A stretch of 54,740 bases of DNA from Acidimicrobiia bacterium (GCA_003235475.1 QJWC01000070.1:1-54740), one strand, 5' to 3'. Positions 32,423 through 40,732 are shown, counted from the stretch's first letter. Program-made: numbers and translations. Notes: generated by a model from the sequence alone, not told the origin.

Positions 32423-33205
32423 CTAGTTGTTCGAGCGCTTGACGACGAGGCGGGCGCCTCGCACCTCGACAACGGTGACCTCGGCATCGACGTCGATGTC
32501 CGGTCCGTCGGTCGTAGCGCGCCAGTCCTCGGTCCCCATCATCACGCGGCCCGTACCGGTCGCACGGCTGACAGGCTCGGTGACCCTGGCGGATGCGCCG
32601 ATGTATCTGGCGGCACCGACAGGGAGGAGCCCACCGCTCCGGTCCTTGTGGGCGAATTGCTGAAGCAGCCAGAGTGCCAGCACCGACACGAGCACGAACA
32701 CGATGATCTGGACGGTGGGGGCGATCGATGCGAGCGCGAGGATTCCGGCTGCCGCCGCGCCGATGGCAAACGGCAACAGGAAGAACCCTGCGGTGAACAT
32801 CTCGCCGATCGCGAGCAAGGCGGCCGCGACGAGCCATACGCCGACCCACATCGCCTGGTCGGTACCGCTGTCGGCGGGGCCGAACACGGCGACCAGGGTC
32901 ACGAGGGCAGCGATTGCAAGCGCACCGACCCAGAGGGCCCATCGCGATGCGCGGCTCTCGGGGAGGGTGTCGGTCATGACCCTCGGCGTTGGCTTGGGGC
33001 CACGGAAGGCCATCGCCCACTCCTCGGCGAACGCCTCGATGTCAGGTCCTGTGACCATCTCGATCGACTTGCCTGCCGCGGCTGCCTCCTCGAGATGCGT
33101 GCGGAGCTCGCCGGCCATCTCGTCGACGGCGACGGCGGTGACGCCGGATCCACTCCAATATCCCCGGCACCGCTCGACGACTTGATCCAATGACAATCCG
33201 GTCAC
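32423..33205 (-). CDS. NfeD-like membrane protein with N-terminal HAAS/DUF1700-like helical domain
   Basis: N-terminus LDQVVERCRGYWSGSGVTAVAVDEMAGELRTHLEEAAAAGKSIEMVTGPDIEAFAEEWA; then TMs LIGEMFTAGFFLLPFAIGAAAAGI (NfeD pattern) and C-terminal OB-like domain. GTG start 33205 overlaps the PadR stop. Confidence 0.75.
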   Translation of the reverse strand: MTGLSLDQVVERCRGYWSGSGVTAVAVDEMAGELRTHLEEAAAAGKSIEMVTGPDIEAFAEEWAMAFRGPKPTPRVMTDTLPESRASRWALWVGALAIAALVTLVAVFGPADSGTDQAMWVGVWLVAAALLAIGEMFTAGFFLLPFAIGAAAAGILALASIAPTVQIIVFVLVSVLALWLLQQFAHKDRSGGLLPVGAARYIGASARVTEPVSRATGTGRVMMGTEDWRATTDGPDIDVDAEVTVVEVRGARLVVKRSNN

Positions 33206-33534
33206 GTGATCGCTCCCTTCAACACCTGGTCCACGCCGTCCCTGAGGCCGGACCACTCCTCTTTCCATTCCTTGAGTCGTTTTCGCCCCTCGGGGGCGAT
33301 GCGGTAGTACTTGCGTGGCGGACCCGATCCATCGGCCTCGACGAAGAATCCCTCAATGAGGGAGTTCCGCTGCATGCGGGAGAGGGTGGGGTAGATCGAA
33401 CCCTCACTCGTCAATTGGAGGCCGCGTGTCGCGAGCTTGTCTGCCATTTCGTATCCGTAGCTCGGTTCTTCCTCGATGATCGCCAGCAGGCACATGTCGA
33501 GTACGCCCTTCAGGAGCTGACTTCGATGATCCAT
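33202..33534 (-). CDS. PadR-family transcriptional regulator
   Basis: LLKGVLDMCLLAIIEEEPSYGYEMADKLATRGLQLTSEGSIYPTLSRMQRNSLIEGFFVEADGSGPPRKYYRIAPEG. Confidence 0.92.
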   Translation of the reverse strand: MDHRSQLLKGVLDMCLLAIIEEEPSYGYEMADKLATRGLQLTSEGSIYPTLSRMQRNSLIEGFFVEADGSGPPRKYYRIAPEGRKRLKEWKEEWSGLRDGVDQVLKGAIT

Positions 33535-33638
33535 CTGTGGACTACCTAACGTCGTTGGTTATCGCATGTGAGAGAATACCTTGTCAACACAGATATCAAG
33601 GATTGGCGACATTGTCAACCCGCAACCGCGGGCGAGGT

Positions 33639-33782
33639 AACCCCCCTGCATCGCACTCCGTGCTCTGCCGTACCCCTGAAGGGGGACGAGAATTGTCCTG
33701 GTCGCGCTCGACGAGCCGACTCGAGCGTTGGACACGTCCCCCTTTCAAGGGGGACGGGCGAGCATCAGCGAGCCAGGGGGAT
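33639..33782 (+). repeat. Family A repeat, copy A4 (left 33639-33687, right 33736-33782)
   Basis: Left and right arms near-identical to A1; last base overlaps the stop codon of the 33782..34687 gene. Confidence 0.9.
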
Positions 33783-34687
33783 CATGGGCAGGTGGGGCGC
33801 CAGTCGGTCTCTCCGTACACCGCAGCAGCGATCGCATAGAGGGTCGGGTCGTACTCGCGCAGTTCGTCGCGGGTGTTCACGTGGTTGTGCTCCGAGTTTG
33901 GTTCGCGGTCCGCGGCGTTGTCCTCGATGTTGACGTCGAAGAAGGACTGCGTTCCCTCCATCCAATACTCGTCGCGGTTGATCTCTGCGAGGGTGTTCGC
34001 CCAGAGCCCGGCCGCGATCGCCTTGCCGTACGCACGGTCGATGGCCGCAGCGGTGGCCGGGTCGACGACATCGAGCCCGAAGCGGCGGATCGTGAGTGCG
34101 AACGTCCGCACGAAGATGTCCTCACCCCCGTAGAAGTCGTCGTCGTAGCAGAGGAGGTTCTCTTCGCCGCCAGCGAAGAGGGGGAGTTCAGCCGTTCCCG
34201 GGAAGCTGCGGCCCCGTCGGCGCCAGTCTGTCCCGGGGTACAGGTCGTAGAGCTTCGTGAACTCGGGCATCCGATCGATCCTCGTCCCCGACGGCACGAC
34301 CCTGCCTTCGATGGCCGTCTCGAGAAGGGCGGCCATGAGGTCAGGCCGGAACTCGAGCATGTGGAACACGCGGTCCGCTTCGGCGTCGAGTGCCGCTGGC
34401 GGGACGCCCTCGCCTGCCTTGAGGGGGATACCGAGCACCGTGCATCCCTGAGGATTGGTCTCGTCACCCGTTGGGCCGACCACGCACTCGTTCGTCGGTG
34501 GTGGCTCGGTTGTGGTGGTGGTGGTCGGCGGAACCGTCGTTGTGGACGTTGATGTGGTCCCCGGGTCGAGCGTTGTCACGGGCGCCGGTTCGGTGGTCGA
34601 GGTGGTTGTTTCGGGAGGCTCGGTGTTCGACGTGCAGGCCGACCCGACGATCGCGAGAGCAACGAGCATTGGGACCAGGGGGCGCAT
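33782..34687 (-). CDS. Secreted lipoprotein with Thr-rich linker and a zincin-like domain lacking HExxH
   Basis: Lipobox VALAIVGSACTS, TTT/P linker, then ...GRSFPGTAELPLFAGGEENLLCYDDDFYGGEDIFVRTFALTIRRFGLD...IDRAYGKAIAAGLWANTLAEINRDEYWMEGTQSFFDVN. Confidence 0.55.
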   Translation of the reverse strand: MRPLVPMLVALAIVGSACTSNTEPPETTTSTTEPAPVTTLDPGTTSTSTTTVPPTTTTTTEPPPTNECVVGPTGDETNPQGCTVLGIPLKAGEGVPPAALDAEADRVFHMLEFRPDLMAALLETAIEGRVVPSGTRIDRMPEFTKLYDLYPGTDWRRRGRSFPGTAELPLFAGGEENLLCYDDDFYGGEDIFVRTFALTIRRFGLDVVDPATAAAIDRAYGKAIAAGLWANTLAEINRDEYWMEGTQSFFDVNIEDNAADREPNSEHNHVNTRDELREYDPTLYAIAAAVYGETDWRPTCP

Positions 34688-34735
34688 TCGGGCGAGGATA
34701 CGGCCAGCGGGGTGCTTGCGGGAGTGGACGCGAGA

Positions 34736-34764
34736 CCGGGGATCAGGAGTGACCTGATCCCCGG
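34736..34764. terminator. 12-bp perfect hairpin upstream of sigma gene 1
   Basis: CCGGGGATCAGG-AGTGA-CCTGATCCCCGG. Confidence 0.6.
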
Positions 34765-34816
34765 GCGCTGACGACGACCCCCGTCTGTCGTGCATTCATG
34801 GCCATGACACGCTTGA

Positions 34817-34844
34817 GTCGGACACGCCAGAATGAATGTCCGAC
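34817..34844. promoter_or_regulatory. Inverted-repeat motif upstream of sigma gene 1
   Basis: GTCGGACA-N12-TGTCCGAC, ends 37 nt before ATG 34882; core homologous to 38308-38334. Confidence 0.65.
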
Positions 34845-34881
34845 GGGCGTGTGATCCGGCAATGAACCTGTTGAGCGAGGA

Positions 34882-35439
34882 ATGGCGACCGTGAGCAAGA
34901 AGGCTCAATTCGAGAGGCTCTACCGGGCACATGGGCAGGCGGTGTACCGGTATTGCCTGCGGCGCACCTCGCGGGACGATGCGAAGGATGCAATGGCCGA
35001 TGTGTTCGCCGTGGCGTGGCGGCGGTTCGATTCGATCCCGAACGACGAGGGACAGTTGCCCTGGCTGTACGCCGTCGCGAGGAATGTGCTCAGCGATCGG
35101 AGACGGTCGCACCGGCGACGCGACCGCCTGACCGCGAAGATCGCTTCTCACGCACCAGAGTCGGTGGAAGGCCCTGAGACCCAGGTCGTGCGGTCCGCTG
35201 AGTATCAAGCCGTGGTCGAGGCGATTGGGAAGCTTCCGCAGACCGACCAGGAGATCATTCGGCTGATCGAGTGGGAGGGTCTCGAGCGTGAGCAGGTGGC
35301 CACCATGATGTTCGTGAGTCGCGCTGCCATCGACAAGCGCATGGCCAGGGCCTACAAGAAGCTCGAGCGTCTGCTCAAGCCCGAGATCAGAGATGTACGA
35401 ACGACCCCCGTGACGATCGAAGAAGGAGGTGAGGCATGA
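34882..35439 (+). CDS. ECF-type RNA polymerase sigma factor (copy 1)
   Basis: FERLYRAHGQAVYRYCLRRTSRDDAKDAMADVFAVAWRRFDSIP...LPWLYAVARNVLSDRRR (sigma-2) and LPQTDQEIIRLIEWEGLEREQVATMMFVSRAAIDKRMARAYKKL (sigma-4). Confidence 0.9.
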   Translation: MATVSKKAQFERLYRAHGQAVYRYCLRRTSRDDAKDAMADVFAVAWRRFDSIPNDEGQLPWLYAVARNVLSDRRRSHRRRDRLTAKIASHAPESVEGPETQVVRSAEYQAVVEAIGKLPQTDQEIIRLIEWEGLEREQVATMMFVSRAAIDKRMARAYKKLERLLKPEIRDVRTTPVTIEEGGEA

Positions 35440-36767
35440 CCGACATCGGTCTCTTGGTGCGCTCGGCGAACCCCGTCCCGGACGACTCGCAGCAGCTCAC
35501 CGACGATGAGCTCGGCGCCGTTCTCCTTCTCGCCCAGCAGAGGAGCGGGGACATGGACACGAAGGAAAGAACGAGTACGGCTGTGACGTCGAATTCTCGA
35601 CGTCACAACCTTGCGATTGCGATCGGGTCGTTCGCCGCGGCACTCGCCGTGGTCGGCGTGCTGTTGTGGACAGGAGGGTCTACCGAGGACACGCCACCGG
35701 CGACGGTGCCGTCCACAACCACGACGGTGGTGGAGCTGACGACCACAACTCCTGCGGCCCCGGCGGTGAACGCCGCCGACCAGACGGTGCTGGATGGCTT
35801 CATCGGTGCCCTCAACTCAGGAGACATGGATGTGGTGGATGCAACACTGAGTCCCTCCGCAGTGACCGTGCTCCCATGGGACGAGGTCACGTACGCCAGA
35901 GATGCGATGCTGAAAGAACTCAGGTTCGTAGCGAACCGCGGGTCGACAACCGCACTGTCGGACTGTCGCCCGGACGGCGACAGGGTGTTCTGTCGCCAGA
36001 CACGGAGCGGCGACTACGAGCAGGTCGTGTACCGGAGCGACGCAATCAGCAATGTGTGGTTCACGATCGATGGCGACCACATCCTCCAGATCGAGGACAA
36101 GTGTCAGATCTGTCCGGACCAGGAGCGTTTCGAGGCCGTGGTTGACTGGGTGGCGAGCTTTGATCCCAGTGGGGCCGCGAGCATGGGGAGGCTGGTCGCG
36201 CCGCCGGCGATCGTCGATGGAATGGCCGAAGCGTGGGCGACGTATGCGCCGTTGTGGCTCCAGTCATCGATGGATGGCAATCTCGGCGAGGTTGCGTTCG
36301 TCGAGGCTCTTGTGGCCGAGTTGAATGCGGGCGATTGGGAGGCGTACTCGGCGCGCGTGTTGTCGGCAGCAACGCAAGGGTCGAGGCTCGGCACTTCGAA
36401 ATCCGGGAACACGTTCGCCATCGAGGATGTGGCTCGCGATGCACAGGATCTTGCAGATCTGGGCACTCACGAAGAGGTTCTGGTTTGCCATGTGTCCGAA
36501 GACGGTCTCACGCGGTGCGACATCGAGCGTTTCTCGGACTACGACCCGTGGGCTCCGCTTCCAACTACTGGTCAGTACCAAGTGCAGATGGACGGTGAGA
36601 CGGTGGTCTTCTTCAATTGGCTTCCATATGGGAGCGACCCGTGGTTCCAGATCTCGAAGGACTGGCAGGCGTGGGTCAGCGAGAACTACCCGGATGCCGA
36701 CCTCACTCCAGAGTTCCAGAAGGTGATCGTCGAGCGGTATCGGGAACAGGCCGGCCTGAACGGATAG
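35436..36767 (+). CDS. Single-pass membrane protein, putative non-canonical anti-sigma factor (copy 1)
   Basis: Overlaps sigma stop (ATGA); cytoplasmic LLVRSANPVPDD..., TM AIAIGSFAAALAVVGVLLW, Thr/Pro linker, extracellular domain; paralogous to 38930..39799. Confidence 0.65.
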   Translation: MTDIGLLVRSANPVPDDSQQLTDDELGAVLLLAQQRSGDMDTKERTSTAVTSNSRRHNLAIAIGSFAAALAVVGVLLWTGGSTEDTPPATVPSTTTTVVELTTTTPAAPAVNAADQTVLDGFIGALNSGDMDVVDATLSPSAVTVLPWDEVTYARDAMLKELRFVANRGSTTALSDCRPDGDRVFCRQTRSGDYEQVVYRSDAISNVWFTIDGDHILQIEDKCQICPDQERFEAVVDWVASFDPSGAASMGRLVAPPAIVDGMAEAWATYAPLWLQSSMDGNLGEVAFVEALVAELNAGDWEAYSARVLSAATQGSRLGTSKSGNTFAIEDVARDAQDLADLGTHEEVLVCHVSEDGLTRCDIERFSDYDPWAPLPTTGQYQVQMDGETVVFFNWLPYGSDPWFQISKDWQAWVSENYPDADLTPEFQKVIVERYREQAGLNG

Positions 36768-36770
36768 GGC

Positions 36771-36801
36771 TTGACTTCAAGTCAGGTTGAAGTTGTACGG
36801 T
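36771..36801 (+). promoter_or_regulatory. MerR/SoxR-type promoter-operator
   Basis: TTGACT -35 (36771-36776), 19-bp spacer, TACGGT -10 (36796-36801), with ACTTCAA-GTCAGG-TTGAAGT inverted repeat at 36774-36793. Confidence 0.55.
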
Positions 36802-36807
36802 GGGCGC

Positions 36808-37167
36808 ATGCCCACCACAACAGCTGCCCTCGAACGACTGAAGCGCACTCGGACCGTCGATCTGACCACCATTGGTCGGCGGTCCGGGTTGCCGCGTACC
36901 GTGGAGATCTGGTGGTTCCACGTCGACGACCGGTTCATCATCACGGGAACACCGGGACGTCGGGACTGGCTGGCCAACATCCGCGCGAACCCTCACGTGA
37001 CGATCTCGACACCGTTCGGTGAGTTTCACGCGACGGTTCGTGAGATCGACGACGCCGCATTCCGACGGCGAGTGTTCGAGGCCCCGGAGATCGGCTGGTA
37101 TGCCTCCCAGGCCGATCTCCAGCGCCTCGTCGACACCGCGCCGATGATCGAGGTCGACCTCAGCTGA
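36808..37167 (+). CDS. Deazaflavin (F420)-dependent nitroreductase family protein (DUF385-like)
   Basis: VDLTTIGRRSGLPRTVEIWWFHVDDRFIITGTPGRRDWLANIRANPHVTI. Confidence 0.85.
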   Translation: MPTTTAALERLKRTRTVDLTTIGRRSGLPRTVEIWWFHVDDRFIITGTPGRRDWLANIRANPHVTISTPFGEFHATVREIDDAAFRRRVFEAPEIGWYASQADLQRLVDTAPMIEVDLS

Positions 37168-37172
37168 GCGCG

Positions 37173-37206
37173 ATGACGGGGGCCGACGCACGCGGACCCC
37201 CGTCAT
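37173..37206. terminator. Bidirectional terminator-like hairpin between convergent genes
   Basis: ATGACGGGGG...CCCCCGTCAT. Confidence 0.7.
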
Positions 37207-37230
37207 CAACTCGTCTCAACGTCGTCCGTG

Positions 37231-37623
37231 CTACTCCTCGACCGTGAGGGTTCCCTTCATGCCGGCCTTGAAGTGGCCCTCTAGGCCGCAGATGATCTGA
37301 TACGTACCGGCCTCGAGCGCAGGGATCGTGTCGGACTTGGACTCACCCGCCTCGGCCTCGGTCTCCCAGAGCACCTTGTCCTCGGCGAACTCGTCCTCGG
37401 ACATGATCTCCGTCTTCATGATGACCCACTCGTGCTCGACCTGTGCGTCGTTTTTTACGGTGATCGGTGTTTCGGTGTTGGCCTTGATAGTCCAGCTGTC
37501 GGGGGAGAACTGGTAGTCGGTCGCTGTGACCTTCACCGAGTCGCTGTCTCCGTCGCTGCTGCATGCACTCATCACGATCGCAATGACTGCAACGAGCAGA
37601 ACCAATGCTCTTGCGCGCTTCAT
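37231..37623 (-). CDS. Cupredoxin-like (plastocyanin-type) lipoprotein
   Basis: Lipobox VMSACSS; KVTATDYQFSPDSWTIKANTETPITVKNDAQVEHEWVIM...GTYQIICGLEGHFKAGMKGTLTV. Confidence 0.85.
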   Translation of the reverse strand: MKRARALVLLVAVIAIVMSACSSDGDSDSVKVTATDYQFSPDSWTIKANTETPITVKNDAQVEHEWVIMKTEIMSEDEFAEDKVLWETEAEAGESKSDTIPALEAGTYQIICGLEGHFKAGMKGTLTVEE

Positions 37624-37709
37624 GCTTTGCCTTCCCTGGGGGCGCATACCCCCTGTCGGTTCCTGAGCTGCGCACGGCGGCACATCTCACGCACAACGTA
37701 CACCTCTCT

Positions 37710-37724
37710 CCGACACAGTGTCGG
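37710..37724. promoter_or_regulatory. 15-bp palindrome upstream of the cupredoxin gene
   Basis: CCGACAC-A-GTGTCGG. Confidence 0.4.
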
Positions 37725-37755
37725 GAGAAGTGGAAGTTCTGAGAAGTTCCCGAAG

Positions 37756-38127
37756 TCAGTCGGCTGAGTCCATGTCTTCGACGAGTCCAACCATGTTGCC
37801 CGCGGGATCTCTGAAGAGGGCGTACGTGACCATATCCGGGATGGTCGTGCGGGGCATGACCGTCGAGCCTCCGGCAGCTTCAGCCGCCGCCAAGGTGTCG
37901 TCGATGCTTTCGACGGACACGTAGATCGTGACGTAGGTGGGCATCTCCTCTGACCCACTCCCAACCGCTCCGCCGACGGGCATGGAGTCCTCGGCAACCA
38001 TCTGATACTCCTCGAACCCCGGTGGACCCTCCAGCTCCCAGTCGAAGAGCGACTTGTAGAACGCAACGGTTGCGGCCGCATCCGGCCCCATGATCTCCCA
38101 GTGGACGACTGGATTCTTGCTGGGCAT
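37756..38127 (-). CDS. VOC family protein
   Basis: VVHWEIMGPDAAATVAFYKSLFDWELEG...MVTYALFRDPAGNMVGLVED. Confidence 0.85.
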   Translation of the reverse strand: MPSKNPVVHWEIMGPDAAATVAFYKSLFDWELEGPPGFEEYQMVAEDSMPVGGAVGSGSEEMPTYVTIYVSVESIDDTLAAAEAAGGSTVMPRTTIPDMVTYALFRDPAGNMVGLVEDMDSAD

Positions 38128-38224
38128 GCCTGCTCCTTTTCTCGGACCGCCTCAGACTGACGACGGTACTTCCCGATCGTGACAGGAACCAGCGGAATTC
38201 CCGCGACGCGGGTTCGCACGCGAG

Positions 38225-38254
38225 ACCGGGAGCCGACCCGAGCCGACTCCCGGT
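38225..38254. terminator. Hairpin upstream of sigma gene 2
   Basis: ACCGGGAG-N14-CTCCCGGT. Confidence 0.5.
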
Positions 38255-38307
38255 GCGCTGCGCAGGCCCCCGCCTGTTCGAGGTGGGATGTCCCGTGTGC
38301 CGCCGGT

Positions 38308-38334
38308 TCTGACATGTCAGAATCGAATGTCAGA
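38308..38334. promoter_or_regulatory. Inverted-repeat motif upstream of sigma gene 2
   Basis: TCTGACAT-N11-ATGTCAGA; core aligns to the 34817-34844 motif: TCkGACAyGyCAGAAT(c)GAATGTCmGA. Confidence 0.65.
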
Positions 38335-38384
38335 TGGGACGGCGGTCCGGACATACCAGCAGCAGCGAGCCCCCTTGGACGGGT

Positions 38385-38933
38385 ATGAACCGTGATGCAC
38401 GCTTTGAATCTCTGTACCGGGCACATGCAGCCGATGTGCTCGGATACTGCGCACGCCGCGTCGGACGCCACGACGCCCAGGACGCAGCATCCGAGGTCTT
38501 CGTCGTCGCATTGCGGCGCATCGATGACGTCCCACATGGCGACGAAGCACTTCCCTGGCTGTACACCGTTGCACGAAACGTGGTCCGCAACCGTGATCGC
38601 GCCAGCAGGCGAAGGCTCCGGCTCACCACGAAACTTCACTCCACATCGGAACGATCCGTACCCGGACCTGAGCCCCAGGTCGTGCGGAACGAGGAACACC
38701 GAGACCTTGTTCGCGCGCTGGACTCGCTTCCCACAAAGGACCAGGAGGTCCTCAGGCTCGTCGAGTGGGAGGGCCTCTCCCGCGAGCAAGTGGCCGACAT
38801 GTTCTTCGTGAGCAGGGCCGCCATCGACCAACGCATCAGCCGCGCCTACAAGAAGTTGTCGAGAACCCTCGGCGTACCGCCCACAGATCCGCGCACCGCC
38901 CCCGTGCCAAACGAGAGAGGAGGTGAGGCATGA
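38385..38933 (+). CDS. ECF-type sigma factor (copy 2)
   Basis: FESLYRAHAADVLGYCARRVGRHDAQDAASEVFVVALRRIDDVP...LPWLYTVARNVVRN...LPTKDQEVLRLVEWEGLSREQVADMFFVSRAAIDQRISRAYKKL. Confidence 0.9.
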   Translation: MNRDARFESLYRAHAADVLGYCARRVGRHDAQDAASEVFVVALRRIDDVPHGDEALPWLYTVARNVVRNRDRASRRRLRLTTKLHSTSERSVPGPEPQVVRNEEHRDLVRALDSLPTKDQEVLRLVEWEGLSREQVADMFFVSRAAIDQRISRAYKKLSRTLGVPPTDPRTAPVPNERGGEA

Positions 38934-39799
38934 GCGACATCCAGACCCTGATGCGAAGCGCAAACCCGGTCCACGACGTGACGACCGAGTTCGGTCAGGA
39001 CGACCTCGACGCCTTGCTGCTCCTCACACGCACAAGGAGCACGGAAATGGACCTGAGGGAAGTCACACGACCGGTGAAGAAGGGACCTCGGCGTGGACGG
39101 TCAGGATTGCTCGCGGCAGCGGCGGCATTCGGCGCCGTCGTGGTCCTGATCGGCAGCTTGGTGGTTCTGAACCGCCGCACCGACCCGGAGATCCCGCCAG
39201 CCACCGTTACCACGACGACGGTTCCGTCGACGACGGCGCCCGCCACCACGACCATCACCGAGCCATCCACGACCTCGACGGCGCCGGCTCCGGAGGTGGA
39301 CGCTGCGGCTGTCGCCTACATCGAGGCATTGGTAGCTGACTTGAACGCCGGGGATGTCGACGCGATGACACAACGGATTCTGGAAGCCAAGCAGGTCGGT
39401 TTCGGCGACGGTGCGGGAGGTACGGAGCAGCCGATTCGCGCTGTGACGTACTGGATCGGGATTGAGGTGCAGGCCGAGATCCTCGGATGCCGGATGTCCG
39501 ATGTGGGAATCACGAAGTGCGATGTTGACATGTACTCGGACTACTTCCCGTTCGCGCCACTGCCGATGACCGGTCAGTGGCAGGTGAGGCTGGATGGCAC
39601 CGAAGTGGCCTTTCAGACGTGGTACGCCTTCGCGATGGATCCGTGGTTCCAGATCGACCTCGACTTCCAGGCCTGGGTCGTGGAGAACTACCCCGAATAC
39701 CAAGCCGTGATCCTCGTCCCGACCGATCCGGTGAGGGCCGCCGAGCTCACGAAGCAGATAGTCGCTGAGTATCGGGAGCAAGCTGGCCTGAGCGGATAA
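38930..39799 (+). CDS. Single-pass membrane protein, putative anti-sigma factor (copy 2)
   Basis: ATGA overlap with sigma 2; LMRSANPVHD..., TM LLAAAAAFGAVVVLIGSLVVL, Thr-rich linker; C-terminus homologous to 35436..36767 and 39909..40652 (EYREQAGLSG/NG). Confidence 0.65.
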   Translation: MSDIQTLMRSANPVHDVTTEFGQDDLDALLLLTRTRSTEMDLREVTRPVKKGPRRGRSGLLAAAAAFGAVVVLIGSLVVLNRRTDPEIPPATVTTTTVPSTTAPATTTITEPSTTSTAPAPEVDAAAVAYIEALVADLNAGDVDAMTQRILEAKQVGFGDGAGGTEQPIRAVTYWIGIEVQAEILGCRMSDVGITKCDVDMYSDYFPFAPLPMTGQWQVRLDGTEVAFQTWYAFAMDPWFQIDLDFQAWVVENYPEYQAVILVPTDPVRAAELTKQIVAEYREQAGLSG

Positions 39800-39908
39800 C
39801 TCGCGGCGCTGCGATTCAGGCCCTTCGCCCTATCGGCCCCGACTGACATGGTGCTTGTGACTGCAACCACGCATTGGAGACCTGGGGTTTCCAAGACTTA
39901 CAAGGAGT

Positions 39909-40652
39909 ATGGAGATGAATGAAAAGAACGTTGTAGCCCCGGACGAAGGCAAGAAGACCTTCGGAAGAGGCTCATTGACTGCGGCAGCGGCCCTCGTCGT
40001 TGTCGTCCTCACTGTCGGAATTGTGGCCGTGCTGAACCGAGGCGGAGACCCCGACGTTGTGTCAGGCGCATCCTCGTCTACGACAACCAGCCAACCCGCA
40101 ACGACAACGACCCGGACAACGACGACGGTCGCCACCACGACGACGACCGTGCCCGAGCCGGACGCAGTAGCGGTGACGTTTGTCGGGGAGTTGGTGGCTG
40201 AAATCAACGCTGGTGATCGTGAGGCTGTGGATTCGACTCTGGCGTCGGTGCCGGAGCTCAAGCGTCCGAGCGGCGGATGGGATGGGACCCTTCTGGCTCC
40301 GTATGTGCAGTTCTGGATCGAGGTTGACTCGACTGTCGAGATCCTTGGCTGCCGGAAGTCGGATGACGGTACGACTCGGTGCAACATCGAGCGGTACTCC
40401 GATGCTGAGCCTTGGGCGCCGCTCGCGTGGACCGGCCAGCTTGTTGTCACCATGAACGGGGACTCCGTGGAGATCTTGAACCTGATGGGGTTCGATAGCG
40501 ACCCGTGGAAGGCGGCGGGAGAAGCTTTCCGCTATTGGGTCCGACAGAACCGAAACGACGATCTGTATCTCATCTACAACAACGACGATCCCGTAGAACG
40601 AGCTGAGGCACAAGCGAGGCTGCTCGCCGAATACCTGGAGCTGACCGGCTAG
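39909..40652 (+). CDS. Orphan, N-terminally shortened paralogue of the anti-sigma-like proteins (no sigma gene upstream)
   Basis: TM SLTAAAALVVVVLTVGIVAVL, Thr linker, VAVTFVGELVAEINAGDREAVDSTL..VEILGCRKSDDGTTRCNIERYSDAEPWAPLAWTGQLVV resembles copy 2 (QAEILGCRMSDVGITKCDVDMYSDYFPFAPLPMTGQWQV). Confidence 0.65.
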   Translation: MEMNEKNVVAPDEGKKTFGRGSLTAAAALVVVVLTVGIVAVLNRGGDPDVVSGASSSTTTSQPATTTTRTTTTVATTTTTVPEPDAVAVTFVGELVAEINAGDREAVDSTLASVPELKRPSGGWDGTLLAPYVQFWIEVDSTVEILGCRKSDDGTTRCNIERYSDAEPWAPLAWTGQLVVTMNGDSVEILNLMGFDSDPWKAAGEAFRYWVRQNRNDDLYLIYNNDDPVERAEAQARLLAEYLELTG

Positions 40653-40676
40653 TTGACGTATCGACCGCATCGCTCC

Positions 40677-40715
40677 AGTGGGAGGGTCCAGGTGAAGCCA
40701 CCGGGCCCTCCCACT
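40677..40715. terminator. Hairpin upstream of sigma gene 3
   Basis: AGTGGGAGGG...CCCTCCCACT. Confidence 0.6.
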
Positions 40716-40732
40716 AGGTTCCCGTGCGTAGT

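Noticed and set aside
31358-33193. 611-aa plus-strand ORF
   Set aside because: Antisense to the SPFH and NfeD-like genes; low-complexity Asp/Arg/His composition.
39190-39300. ACG/ACC-rich tracts in the sigma-partner genes as microsatellite repeats
   Set aside because: They encode Thr/Pro linkers in frame, which explains the simple sequence.
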